Source: Streptomyces calvus | Lineage (GTDB): Bacteria; Actinomycetota; Actinomycetes; Streptomycetales; Streptomycetaceae | Reading direction: 5' to 3' | Length of the DNA stretch: 64,000 nt | Assembly: GCF_006782915.1 (NCBI RefSeq) | Contig: NZ_VCNP01000010.1 | Coordinates: 1 to 64,000 of the forward strand | Part shown: piece after piece, positions 45,444 to 54,050 of the stretch | Numbering within the stretch: the stretch's first letter is position 1 | How the letters are laid out: the number at the start of each line of letters is the position of its first letter | Position numbers and translations under genes: made by a program | Notes under the pieces: generated by a model | Told to the model about the DNA's origin: nothing | The model's database searches: none | Seen by the model: only the letters and a program-made list of their open reading frames with translations

Positions 45444-46121
45444 TCAGGACGTGGCGCGGGCGTGGTACGAGCGCCGGGTGTGCTCGGTGTGTTCCCGCAT
45501 GAGGCGGGTGGCCAGTTGCTCGTCGCGGGCGGCGATGGCGGCGATCATCTCGCGGTGCTCGACCCAGGACTGCTCGCCGCGCTGCCGGGCCACCGGCGTG
45601 TAGTACCAGCGCACGCGCCGGTCGACCTGGGCGGCGAGTTCGGCGAGCACGGCGTTGCCGGCCAGCTCCATGATCTTGGCATGGAAGCGGGCGTTGAGGG
45701 CGACGGCGGCGTCCACGTCGTCGGCCTCGACGGCCCGCAGCCCTTCGGCCAGGATGTCCTCCAGGACCTGGATGCCCGCGCTGTCGGCGTTGCCCGCGGC
45801 GAGCCGGGCCGCCTCGGCCTCCAACAGCGTGCGCACGGTGAGGAGTTGGTCGGCCTCCTCCTCCGTCGGCTCGTGCACGAAGGCGCCCTGCGCGGGCCGC
45901 AGGTCCACCCAGCCCTCGGTGTTGAGCCGCTGCAGCGCCTCGCGCACCGGCTGGCGCGAGACGCCGAGGTGTCCGGCGAGTTCGCTTTCGACGAGGTGCT
46001 GGCCCGGCTGGAGGGCGCGGGTGGTGATGAGTTCGAGCAGCGCCTCGTAGACGCGGTCGCGCAGCGGGCCGGGCCGTTCGAGCCTGGGCACCGCCCCCTG
46101 CGGCAGTCCTGTCGACAACAT
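45444..46121 (-). CDS. GntR-family regulator with FCD ligand domain; candidate oxalate/formate regulator
   Basis: A 225-residue repressor. ATG at 46121 with GAGGGG about 8 bp upstream. The winged helix contains LRDRVYEALLELITTRALQPG and ELAGHLGVSRQPVREALQRL; the FCD domain has metal-site His residues in NARFHAKIMELAGN and WVEHREMIAAI. FadR/FCD regulators commonly sense carboxylic acids. Its leader contains TTTCGTCTACAG (46197-46208), also found at the two oxalate/formate divergent promoters, implying autoregulation and control of those operons. It lies 161 bp downstream of the orphan fabH gene on the same strand. Confidence 0.88.
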   Translation of the reverse strand: MLSTGLPQGAVPRLERPGPLRDRVYEALLELITTRALQPGQHLVESELAGHLGVSRQPVREALQRLNTEGWVDLRPAQGAFVHEPTEEEADQLLTVRTLLEAEAARLAAGNADSAGIQVLEDILAEGLRAVEADDVDAAVALNARFHAKIMELAGNAVLAELAAQVDRRVRWYYTPVARQRGEQSWVEHREMIAAIAARDEQLATRLMREHTEHTRRSYHARATS

Positions 46122-46189
46122 CGCGGTTCCCCTCTTCGGAAAGCGCCGTGCACCCGCACGCACGCCGGTGCCACCGCCGCACCGGCAGT

Positions 46190-46214
46190 GATTGTCTTTC
46201 GTCTACAGTCTACG
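46190..46214. promoter_or_regulatory. Site C: GntR-type operator upstream of the gntR gene
   Basis: TTTCGTCTACAG at 46197-46208 is followed immediately by TCTACGG, giving overlapping GTCTACAG/GTCTAC half-sites; ACTGTAGAC on the reverse strand is identical to site B. About 76 bp upstream of the gntR start. Confidence 0.6.
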
Positions 46215-46282
46215 GTGCGCAGGTGCCAAGTGGGTCGACACGTCTACCTCGTCACACCGTGCCGGAGGGTTGCGCGGGCCGC

Positions 46283-47230
46283 TCAGGGGCAGCGCACGAC
46301 CTGGCCCGCGTACGAGAGATTGCCGCCGAAGCCGAACAGCAGCACGGGGTCGCCGCTGGTCACGTCACCTCGTTCGACGAGCTTGGAGAAGGCCAGCGGA
46401 ATACTCGCGGCCGAGGTGTTGCCCGACTCGGTGACATCGCGGGCGACGACGGCGTTGACGGCGCCGATCCGCTGTGCGAGGGGCTCGATGATCCGCAGGT
46501 TGGCCTGGTGCAGCACGACCGCGGCGAGGTCCGCGGGCGCGAGTCCGGCCTGCTCGCAGGCCCGGCGGGCGACGACCGGCAGCTGGGTGGTCGCCCAGCG
46601 GTAGACGCTCTGCCCCTCCTGCGCGAACCGCGGCGGCGTCCCCTCGATCCGCACCGCGTGCCCCATGGTGGGCACCGAGCCCCACAGCACCGGCCCGATG
46701 CCCGCCTCCCCCTCCGGCGCGCAGGCCTCCACCACGGCGGCGCCCGCACCGTCGCCGACGAGGACGCAGGTGGAGCGGTCGGTCCAGTCGGTCACCTCGG
46801 ACATCTTGTCGGCGCCGACGACCAGCACCCGGTTCGCGCCGCCCGCGCGCACGGCGTGGTCGGCGGTGGCGAGGGCGTGGGTGAATCCGGCGCAGACGAC
46901 GTTGATGTCCATGACGGCGGGCCCGGGCATGCCGAGCCGGGCCGCGACCCGGGCGGCCATGTTGGGCGAGCGGTCGATCGCGGTGGAGGTGGCGACCAGG
47001 ACCAGGTCGATCTCGGCGGGGGTCCGGCCCGCTGCGGCCAGCGCCTTGGCGGCGGCGTACGCGGCCAGCTCGTCGACCGGCTCGTCGGGGCCGGCGATGT
47101 GACGGGTGCGGATACCCACCCGGCTGGTGATCCACGCGTCGCTGGTGTCGACCATGCCCGCCAGGTCCTCGTTGGTGAGGACCCGGGCGGGCTGGTAGTG
47201 GCCGACGGCGGCGATGCGCGAGCCGATCAT
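46283..47230 (-). CDS. Orphan beta-ketoacyl-ACP synthase III (FabH-like)
   Basis: A 315-residue thiolase-fold condensing enzyme; ATG at 47230 with a GGGG-type site upstream. The Cys-His-Asn triad is intact: INVVCAGFTHAL (Cys), VVLHQANLRI (His) and TESGNTSAASIPL (Asn); the C-terminal FGGNLSYAGQV is typical. It stands apart from fatty-acid or polyketide genes, with no ACP nearby, so a starter-unit or acyl-transfer role outside primary synthesis is possible. It precedes the gntR gene but is separated from it by the regulatory region. Confidence 0.88.
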   Translation of the reverse strand: MIGSRIAAVGHYQPARVLTNEDLAGMVDTSDAWITSRVGIRTRHIAGPDEPVDELAAYAAAKALAAAGRTPAEIDLVLVATSTAIDRSPNMAARVAARLGMPGPAVMDINVVCAGFTHALATADHAVRAGGANRVLVVGADKMSEVTDWTDRSTCVLVGDGAGAAVVEACAPEGEAGIGPVLWGSVPTMGHAVRIEGTPPRFAQEGQSVYRWATTQLPVVARRACEQAGLAPADLAAVVLHQANLRIIEPLAQRIGAVNAVVARDVTESGNTSAASIPLAFSKLVERGDVTSGDPVLLFGFGGNLSYAGQVVRCP

Positions 47231-47373
47231 GGGTGATCCCCCTCGTGGTTCGGTTGCGGGATGCACCAGTCTGATCAGTGACTCACCGGTACGACGGCAG
47301 GTGATGCGACAGGAAACGGTCGCCGGGCTTGTCGGCTTCCGTCAGACCCTCGGGCACCGCCGGGGACGGGGCC

Positions 47374-47514
47374 TCACCCGGTGAACAGCTGGGTCGCCTT
47401 GCGCACCAGCTCGTACAGCCCGTAGCCGAGCGGCACCCCCACCCACAGCCAGGCGAAGGTGATCAGTCCGCGGCGGCCGGGGCTAGGCGGACTCTGGCTG
47501 TTCTCGCCGGTCAT
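47374..47514 (-). CDS. 46-residue MFS transporter small subunit
   Basis: ATG at 47514 to TGA at 47374. A hydrophilic N-terminus (MTGENSQSPPSPGRRG) is followed by one hydrophobic helix (LITFAWLWVGVPLGYGLYEL) and a short basic tail. The start overlaps the end of the OFA transporter gene by 32 bp, so it is translationally coupled. Tiny single-helix proteins encoded next to OFA transporters are known as MFS small subunits; a stabilising or accessory role is inferred. Too short for routine gene finders. Confidence 0.75.
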   Translation of the reverse strand: MTGENSQSPPSPGRRGLITFAWLWVGVPLGYGLYELVRKATQLFTG

Positions 47515-48823
47515 CGGCGGCCTCCTGCGGTGTGTCGGTGCCGGGGACGTGGTGGCGGGGGTGGACCGGCCGGACGAGTTCGTTGGCGACGAAGCCGACG
47601 ACGAGCAGCCCGATCATGATCATCAGGGACGTCCCGTACAGGGACGAGCCGTGCCGGCCCGCCTCCTCCTGCCGGTCGGCGACCCAGTTCACGATCAGCG
47701 GTCCGAGGACGCCGGCCGTGGACCAGGCGGTGAGCAGCCGGCCGTGGATGGCGCCCACCTGGTAGGTGCCGAAGAGGTCCTTCAGATACGCCGGGACGGT
47801 GGCGAAGCCGCCGCCGTAGAAGGAGAGGATCACCAGCGCGCACAGCACGAACAGCGGCTTGGAGGAGTCGCCCAGCAGCGCGATGAGCGCGTACATCAGC
47901 GCTCCGACGCCGAGGTAGACCCGGTAGATGTTCTTGCGGCCGATGAGGTCGGAGGTGGTCGACCAGCCGATGCGGCCCGCCATGTTCGCCGCGGACAGCA
48001 GCGCGACGAACCCGGCGGCGGCCGTCGCGGACACCGGTGCGGAGGTGTCGGCGAAGAAGTCGGTGATCATCGGGGCGGCCTTCTCGAGGATGCCGATGCC
48101 CGCGGTGACGTTCATGGTCAGCACGATCCACAGCAGCCAGAACTGCGGGGTGCGCACGGCGGAGCGGGCCGAGACCTGCGGTCCGGTGACCGCGGCGGGA
48201 GCGCCGGCCGCCGGGCCCTCGGTGCGCGGCACCCGCACCAGCAGCACGCCGAGCAGCATGAACACGGCGTACGTCACTCCGTGCACGAGGAAGGCGAGCG
48301 CGATGCCGGTGTTGCCGGTGCCGAAAGAGTCGAGCATCTGCGCCGACCAGGGCGAGGCGATCAGCGCGCCGCCGCCGAAGCCCATGATGGCGATGCCGGT
48401 GGCCATGCCGGGCCGGTCGGGGAACCACTTGATCAGCGTGGAGACGGGCGAGATGTAGCCGATGCCCAGACCGATGCCGCCGACGAAGCCGTAGCCGAAG
48501 ACGATCAGCCAGTACTGCTCGGTGGCCGCGCCCAGCGCGGAGAGCAGGAAGCCGGAGGAGAAGCAGACCAGGGCGACGGTCATCGCCCAGCGCGGGCCCC
48601 GGCGTTCGACGAGGGTGCCGCCGAACGCGGCGGACAGGCCGAGCATGACGATGCCGAGCTGGAAGGGCAGCGCGCTCTGGGTGCCGCTGAGGCCGAGCGC
48701 GGACTCCAGCGGCGGTTTGAACACGCTCCACGCGTAGGCCTGGCCGATGGAGAGGTGAACGGAGAGCGCGGCGGGCGGAACGAGCCAGCGGCTCCAGCCC
48801 GGGGGCGCGACGGGGGGACTCAT
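47483..48823 (-). CDS. Second OFA-family MFS transporter
   Basis: A 446-residue twelve-helix transporter; ATG at 48823 selected because MSPPVAPPGW is followed directly by TM1 (VHLSIGQAYAWSVFKPPLE), while upstream in-frame sequence is not conserved-looking. OFA features: FQLGIVMLGLSAAFGG, VERRGPRWAM, GIGLGIGYISPVSTLIKWFPDRPGMATG (one conserved block), GRIGWSTTSDLIGRKNIY. It is divergent from panE-fdh across site B and carries a small partner gene at its 3' end. Substrate likely oxalate, formate or a related monocarboxylate. It is clearly different from the other OFA protein in this window. Confidence 0.87.
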   Translation of the reverse strand: MSPPVAPPGWSRWLVPPAALSVHLSIGQAYAWSVFKPPLESALGLSGTQSALPFQLGIVMLGLSAAFGGTLVERRGPRWAMTVALVCFSSGFLLSALGAATEQYWLIVFGYGFVGGIGLGIGYISPVSTLIKWFPDRPGMATGIAIMGFGGGALIASPWSAQMLDSFGTGNTGIALAFLVHGVTYAVFMLLGVLLVRVPRTEGPAAGAPAAVTGPQVSARSAVRTPQFWLLWIVLTMNVTAGIGILEKAAPMITDFFADTSAPVSATAAAGFVALLSAANMAGRIGWSTTSDLIGRKNIYRVYLGVGALMYALIALLGDSSKPLFVLCALVILSFYGGGFATVPAYLKDLFGTYQVGAIHGRLLTAWSTAGVLGPLIVNWVADRQEEAGRHGSSLYGTSLMIMIGLLVVGFVANELVRPVHPRHHVPGTDTPQEAADDRREQPESA

Positions 48824-48919
48824 GAGTCCCCAACCGTAGGGAGCGGAGAGTCCCTTGAGAAGGCAGTTGAGCAGACAACCACTGGTGCTGCACAAAGCCT
48901 TGCTGGGGCAACCCCCATA

Positions 48920-48943
48920 CTGTAGACAATATTTCGTCGACAG
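48920..48943. promoter_or_regulatory. Site B: inverted repeat between the OFA transporter and panE-fdh operon
   Basis: CTGTAGAC (48920-48927), an 8-bp spacer and GTCGACAG (48936-48943) form an inverted repeat with one mismatch. The segment TTTCGTCGACAG (48932-48943) is the shared 12-mer of sites A and C. It lies 97 bp before the OFA start and 132 bp before the panE-like start. Confidence 0.65.
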
Positions 48944-49074
48944 AGATGCGGCAGCTCGCGTCTTCCCTCGGTTCGCCTGGTTCCCCCTGGTTCCCTCCTT
49001 TCCTCAGGTGCCTATCGATTCCTCATTCCTCTCGGTTCCTCGGTATCCCTCGACCGGACGGAGCGCCCCACGTC

Positions 49075-50046
49075 ATGAAAGTCGCAGTCCTCGGCGCCGG
49101 AGCGATCGGCGCCTACGTCGGCGCCGCGCTCCACCGTGCGGGCGCCGACGTGCATCTCATCGCCCGTGGACCGCATCTGGCGGCCATGAGGCAGTACGGA
49201 GTGCAGGTGCGCAGCCCGCGCGGTGACTTCACCGCCCATCCCCATGCCACCGACGACCCGGCCGAGGTGGGCCCGGCCGACTACGTCTTCCTGGGCCTGA
49301 AGGCCAACTCGTACGCGGCGTGCGGGCCGCTGATCGAGCCGCTGCTGCACGGCTCCACGGCCGTGGTGGCCGCCCAGAACGGCATCCCCTGGTGGTACTT
49401 CCACCGGCACGGCGGGCCGCACGACGGCCGCCGCCTGGAGAGTGTCGACCCCGACGGCGCGGTCAGTGCGGTGCTCGCGCCCGAACGGGCCGTCGGCTGC
49501 GTCGTCTACGCGGCCACCGAACTCGCACAGCCGGGCGTCGTCCGGCACGTGGAGGGCACCCGCTTCTCCATCGGCGAACCCGACCGCAGCGTCTCCGCGC
49601 GCTGTCTGGCCCTGAGCGAGGCGATGCGGGCGGGCGGTCTGAAGTGCCCGGTCGAGCCCGACCTGCGCAACGACATCTGGCTGAAGCTGCTCGGCAACAT
49701 CTCCTTCAACCCGATCAGCGCTCTCTCGCGCGCCACCATGCGGCAGATGTGCCGGCACGGCGGCACCCGCCAGGTCATCGAGACGATGATGACCGAGACG
49801 CTGACGGTCGCATCGGCCCTGGGCTGCGAGTCGGGCGTCTCCATCGAACGCCGGCTCGCGGGCGCCGAACGGGTCGGCGACCACCGCACCTCCACGCTCC
49901 AGGACCTGGAGCGAGGCAAGCCGCTGGAGCTCGACGTGCTGCTCGCGGCCGTCGTCGAGCTGGCGGAGATCACCGGCGTCCCGGTGCCCACCCTGCGCAC
50001 CGTGCACGCCCTGTCGGACCTGCTCGCCCTGAGGAGCGCCGCATGA
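49075..50046 (+). CDS. PanE/ApbA-family ketoacid reductase, candidate oxalyl-CoA reductase
   Basis: A 323-residue NADPH-dependent reductase. N-terminal Rossmann motif VAVLGAGAIGAYVGAAL, VFLGLKANS, AAQNGIPWWYF, then the helical domain with the catalytic-type Lys in DIWLKLLGNISFNPISAL. The default annotation is 2-dehydropantoate 2-reductase. Its stop overlaps the start of the formate dehydrogenase catalytic gene (ATGA), and site B lies upstream, so it belongs to the oxalate/formate regulon. In Methylobacterium extorquens a PanE homologue (PanE2) reduces oxalyl-CoA to glyoxylate; the same role fits here but is inference from context. Confidence 0.85.
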   Translation: MKVAVLGAGAIGAYVGAALHRAGADVHLIARGPHLAAMRQYGVQVRSPRGDFTAHPHATDDPAEVGPADYVFLGLKANSYAACGPLIEPLLHGSTAVVAAQNGIPWWYFHRHGGPHDGRRLESVDPDGAVSAVLAPERAVGCVVYAATELAQPGVVRHVEGTRFSIGEPDRSVSARCLALSEAMRAGGLKCPVEPDLRNDIWLKLLGNISFNPISALSRATMRQMCRHGGTRQVIETMMTETLTVASALGCESGVSIERRLAGAERVGDHRTSTLQDLERGKPLELDVLLAAVVELAEITGVPVPTLRTVHALSDLLALRSAA

Positions 50047-52058
50047 GCGAACGCGATCCGAACCGACGCGATCCGTACCGCCGCGATCCCGAACAACGGG
50101 AACGGAGGCCACGCAGCCCGGAACAGCGCAAGCAGCAGCAACGCGACGGGAGCCCGAAGACGTACACCCGCCTCACCCACCCCCTGGTCCGGGACGCACG
50201 CGACGCGCCGCTGCGCCGGGCGACGTGGGACGAGGCACTGGACCGGGCCGCCCGGGGATTCCGGGCGGCACAGGGCGCGTTCGGGATGTTCTCCTGCGCC
50301 CGCGCCACCAACGAGATGAACTACGTGGCCCAGAAATTCGCCCGGGTCGTCATGGGCACCAACAACGTCGACTCCTGCAACCGCACCTGCCACGCCCCGT
50401 CCGTGGCCGGCCTGTCGGCGGCGTTCGGCTCGGGCGGCGGGACGTCGTCGTACGAGGAGATCGAGCACACCGACGTCATCGTCATGTGGGGCTCCAACGC
50501 CCGCTTCGCGCACCCGATCTTCTTCCAGCACGTGCTGAAGGGCGTCCGCAACGGCGCCCGCCTGTACGCCGTCGACCCGCGCCGGACGTCCACGGCCGAG
50601 TGGGCGGAGAGCTGGCTGGGCCTGAACGTCGGCACCGACATCCCGATGGCGCACGCGATCGGCCGCGAGATCATCCACGCGGGCCTGGTCAACGAAGAGT
50701 TCGTACGGCGGGCGACCACCGGCTTCGAGGAGTACCGGGCGCTCGTCGAGCCGTGGACGCCGTCCCTCGCCGAAAAGGTGACGGGCGTACCGGCCGCCGC
50801 CGTACGGGAGCTGGCGCACGCCTACGCGCGCGCCGAGCGCGCCCAGCTGTGCTGGACCCTCGGCATCACCGAGCACCACAACGGCACCGACAACGTCCGC
50901 GCCCTGATCAACCTCTCCCTGCTCACCGGCCACGTCGGCCGCTACGGCTCGGGGCTGCAGCCGCTGCGCGGCCAGAACAACGTGCAGGGCGGCGGCGACA
51001 TGGGCGCCATCCCCAACCGTCTGCCGGGCTTCCAGGACATCCTCGACACCGGTGTCCGGGCGAAGTTCGAGTCCGCCTGGAACACGGTCATCCGGCCGCG
51101 CTACGGGCTGAACCTGACGGAGATGTTCGAGGCGATGGAGGACGGTTCGCTGCGGGCGGTCTACTGCATCGGCGAGAACCCGGCGCAGTCGGAGGCGGAC
51201 GCCGAGCAGGCGGTGCGCCGGCTGCGGCAGCTGGACTTCCTGGTGGTGCAGGACATCTTCCTGACGAAGACCGCCGAACTCGCGGACGTCGTGCTGCCCG
51301 CGACCGCCGGCTGGGCGGAGACGGAGGGCACCACCACCAACAGCGAGCGACGCGTGCAGCGGGTCCGCCGGGCGGTGGTGCCGCCCGGCGAGGCGCGCGA
51401 GGACATCGACATCCTCTGCGACCTCGCCGCCCGTCTCGGCCACGACTGGAAGTACGCCGACGCCGAGGCCGTCTGGAACGAGCTGCGCTCCGTCTCCCCG
51501 GACCACCACGGCATGACGTACGAACGCCTGGAGGAGCACCAGGGCATCCAGTGGCCCTGCCCGAGCACCGACGCGCTCGAACCGCCGTTCCTGCACGGCC
51601 GGTTGTGGGATCCGGACCCGGCGGTGCGGGGCAGGCCCGCGCCGTTCGGGATCGTGCAGCACGACCCGCCGGTGGACCTCACCGACGAGGAGTACCCGAT
51701 CCGGCTGACCACGGGCCGGCGCCTCGACTCCTACAACACGGGTGTGCAGAGCGGCGGTTACGCCTCCCCGCTGCGGCGCGGCGAGTCCGTCGAGCTGAGC
51801 CCGGAGGACGCCGAGCGGTACGGCGTCGTGGTCGGCGAGCAGGTGCGGGTGACCTCGCGGCGCGGGTCGGTGCTGGCGCCGGTGTGGGTCGACACCGCGC
51901 TGCGGCCGGGCCTGGCGTTCATGACGTTCCACTTTCCCGACGAGGTGGACACCAACCGGCTGACCATCGAGGCGAACTGCCCGATCGCCGGGACGGCGGA
52001 GTTCAAGGCGTCGGCGATCCGGATCGACAAGCTCCCGGCTCCGACACACGTGAGGTGA
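50043..52058 (+). CDS. Formate dehydrogenase catalytic (molybdopterin) subunit lacking its N-terminal [4Fe-4S] domain
   Basis: A 671-residue molybdenum/tungsten enzyme of the DMSO-reductase family. After a 40-residue charged tail it begins at RLTHPLVRDARDAPLRRATW, which in ordinary FdhA/FdsA chains directly follows the [4Fe-4S] domain. The Mo ligand is Cys116 (NVDSCNRTCHAPSVAGL), with the usual following His. Further motifs: MWGSNARFAHPI, GTDIPMAHAIG, TGHVGRYGSGLQPLRGQNNVQG, YCIGENPAQSEAD, and a C-terminal cap domain (LTTGRRLDSYNTGVQSG). No CxxC-type cluster ligands occur at the N-terminus. The missing domain is encoded at the end of the gene at 54047. The complex would oxidise formate to CO2 with NAD+ as acceptor. 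Confidence 0.88.
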   Translation: MSERDPNRRDPYRRDPEQRERRPRSPEQRKQQQRDGSPKTYTRLTHPLVRDARDAPLRRATWDEALDRAARGFRAAQGAFGMFSCARATNEMNYVAQKFARVVMGTNNVDSCNRTCHAPSVAGLSAAFGSGGGTSSYEEIEHTDVIVMWGSNARFAHPIFFQHVLKGVRNGARLYAVDPRRTSTAEWAESWLGLNVGTDIPMAHAIGREIIHAGLVNEEFVRRATTGFEEYRALVEPWTPSLAEKVTGVPAAAVRELAHAYARAERAQLCWTLGITEHHNGTDNVRALINLSLLTGHVGRYGSGLQPLRGQNNVQGGGDMGAIPNRLPGFQDILDTGVRAKFESAWNTVIRPRYGLNLTEMFEAMEDGSLRAVYCIGENPAQSEADAEQAVRRLRQLDFLVVQDIFLTKTAELADVVLPATAGWAETEGTTTNSERRVQRVRRAVVPPGEAREDIDILCDLAARLGHDWKYADAEAVWNELRSVSPDHHGMTYERLEEHQGIQWPCPSTDALEPPFLHGRLWDPDPAVRGRPAPFGIVQHDPPVDLTDEEYPIRLTTGRRLDSYNTGVQSGGYASPLRRGESVELSPEDAERYGVVVGEQVRVTSRRGSVLAPVWVDTALRPGLAFMTFHFPDEVDTNRLTIEANCPIAGTAEFKASAIRIDKLPAPTHVR

Positions 52059-52064
52059 GGACCA

Positions 52065-54050
52065 GTGGATCTGCACTTCGGTGACAGCAAACCCACCGAC
52101 GAGGAACGGGCGGCGGTCGACGCGCTGCTCGGGCCGCCCGAGTCCTCCTGGGAGGGCGCCGACCGGTCCGCCGCGGACCTCCGGTGGGCCCGCGGCGGCC
52201 GGGAGGCCCGCGACCGCCGCGACCTGCTGCTGCCGGGGCTGCACGCCCTCAACGACCGGGTCGGCTGGATCAGCGAGGGCGCCCTGGACTACCTGTGCCG
52301 CCGTCTGACCGTGCCCCCGGCCGAGGCGTACGGCGTCGCCACGTTCTACGCGATGTTCTCCGTGCGCCCGCGCCCGGCGACCGTCCTGCACGTGTGCACG
52401 GACCTGGCGTGCACGGCGGCCGGGGCGGCCGCGCTGTGCGCGGGCGTCGAGGCACGTCTGGGCCCGGGCGGCGGCGTACAGGTCGAACGCAGCCCCTGCC
52501 TGGGTCTGTGCGAACGGGCACCGGCAGCCCTGGTGATCCGGGCCGGGGTCGGCCCGGCCCGTTGGGCGTCGGCGGACGAGGCCGTCGGGGCCGACGGGGC
52601 CGACGGGGCCGACGGGGTGTCCGGGCGCACGGTCCTCGGGGCCGGTGGGGGTCCCTTCCGGTCGGACGGAGCCGGGAGGGACGGAGACACGGGGCGGCCG
52701 GGGCGGGACATTCCGAGGGCCACCGCCGTCTGCGCCCCCGCCGCCGTCGACGCCACCGTCTCCGCCGCCACCGCCCCGGAGAACGCCCCCGCCGAACCCC
52801 CGCCCGCCGCCGCGGTCCCCCAGGCCGGCGACCCCGCGCTCATGCTCCTCCACCGCATCGGCACCACCGATCCCGCGTCCCTCGACGACTACCGGGCGAA
52901 CGGCGGCTACACCGCACTGCGCCGCGCCTTCGCCCTCGGCCCCGCCGGCGTGATCCGCGAGGTCACCGACTCCGGGCTGCTGGGCCGCGGCGGCGCCGCC
53001 TTCCCCACCGGCCGCAAGTGGCAGGCCACCGCCTCCCAGCCGGACCACCCGCACTACCTCGTCTGCAACGCCGACGAGTCCGAACCGGGCACCTTCAAGG
53101 ACCGCGTCCTGATGGAGGGCGACCCGTACGCGCTGGTGGAGGCGATGACGATCGCGGCGTACGCGACCGGCGCCCACCGGGGCCACCTCTACCTGCGCGG
53201 CGAATACCCGAGGGCCCTGCACCGCATGGAGCACGCCATCGGCCGGGCCCGCGCCCGCGGCCTGCTCGGCGACGACATCCTCGGCCAGGGCTACTCCTTC
53301 GACATCGAGATCCGGCGCGGCGCGGGCGCCTACATCTGCGGCGAGGAGACGGCACTGTTCAACTCCATCGAGGGCCGCCGTGGCGAGCCGCGCTCCAAGC
53401 CCCCGTTCCCGGTCGAGAAGGGCCTGTTCGGCAAGCCGACCGTGGAGAACAACGTGGAGACCCTGGTCAACGTCCTGCCGATCCTGACCATGGGCGCCCC
53501 GGCCTACGCGGCGATCGGCACGGAGAGGTCCACCGGACCCAAGCTGTTCTGCGTCTCCGGCAGCGTGACCCGCCCCGGCGTCTACGAACTCCCCTTCGGC
53601 GCGACGCTCGGCGAACTCCTCACGCTCGCCGGTGTGCGGGACAACCTGCGGGCGGTCCTCCTCGGCGGCGCCGCCGGCGGCTTCGTACGCCCCGACGAGC
53701 TGGACCTCCCGCTCACCTTCGAAGGCACCCGGGAGGCCGGCACCACCCTCGGCTCCGGCGTCGTCATGGCGTTCGACGACACCGTGCCGCTCCCCCGCCT
53801 GCTGCTGCGCATCGCGGAGTTCTTCCGGGACGAGTCGTGCGGCCAGTGCGTGCCCTGCCGGGTCGGCACGGTCCGCCAGGAGGAGGCGCTGCGCCGGATC
53901 GTGGACCGCACCGGCGCCGACGCCGCCGGGGACGTCGCCCTGCTGCGCGAGGTCGGCCGCGCGATGCGGGACGCCTCGATCTGCGGTCTGGGACAGACCG
54001 CGTGGAACGCCGTGGAATCCGCCATCGACCGTCTGGGGGCGTACGAATGA
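52065..54050 (+). CDS. NuoE-NuoF fusion, diaphorase subunit of formate dehydrogenase
   Basis: A 661-residue fusion; GTG at 52065, 6 bp after the catalytic gene. Residues about 1-170 are NuoE-like with the [2Fe-2S] cysteines (HVCTDLACT, SPCLGLCER). A disordered, repetitive linker (GADGADGADG and Pro/Ala runs, about 175-270) joins the NuoF-like part: GRGGAAFPTGRKW (FMN/NADH), NADESEPGTFKDR, GAGAYICGEETAL and the [4Fe-4S] motif ESCGQCVPCRVG with ICGLG. It passes electrons from formate to NAD+. Overlaps the next gene by ATGA. Confidence 0.9.
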   Translation: MDLHFGDSKPTDEERAAVDALLGPPESSWEGADRSAADLRWARGGREARDRRDLLLPGLHALNDRVGWISEGALDYLCRRLTVPPAEAYGVATFYAMFSVRPRPATVLHVCTDLACTAAGAAALCAGVEARLGPGGGVQVERSPCLGLCERAPAALVIRAGVGPARWASADEAVGADGADGADGVSGRTVLGAGGGPFRSDGAGRDGDTGRPGRDIPRATAVCAPAAVDATVSAATAPENAPAEPPPAAAVPQAGDPALMLLHRIGTTDPASLDDYRANGGYTALRRAFALGPAGVIREVTDSGLLGRGGAAFPTGRKWQATASQPDHPHYLVCNADESEPGTFKDRVLMEGDPYALVEAMTIAAYATGAHRGHLYLRGEYPRALHRMEHAIGRARARGLLGDDILGQGYSFDIEIRRGAGAYICGEETALFNSIEGRRGEPRSKPPFPVEKGLFGKPTVENNVETLVNVLPILTMGAPAYAAIGTERSTGPKLFCVSGSVTRPGVYELPFGATLGELLTLAGVRDNLRAVLLGGAAGGFVRPDELDLPLTFEGTREAGTTLGSGVVMAFDDTVPLPRLLLRIAEFFRDESCGQCVPCRVGTVRQEEALRRIVDRTGADAAGDVALLREVGRAMRDASICGLGQTAWNAVESAIDRLGAYE

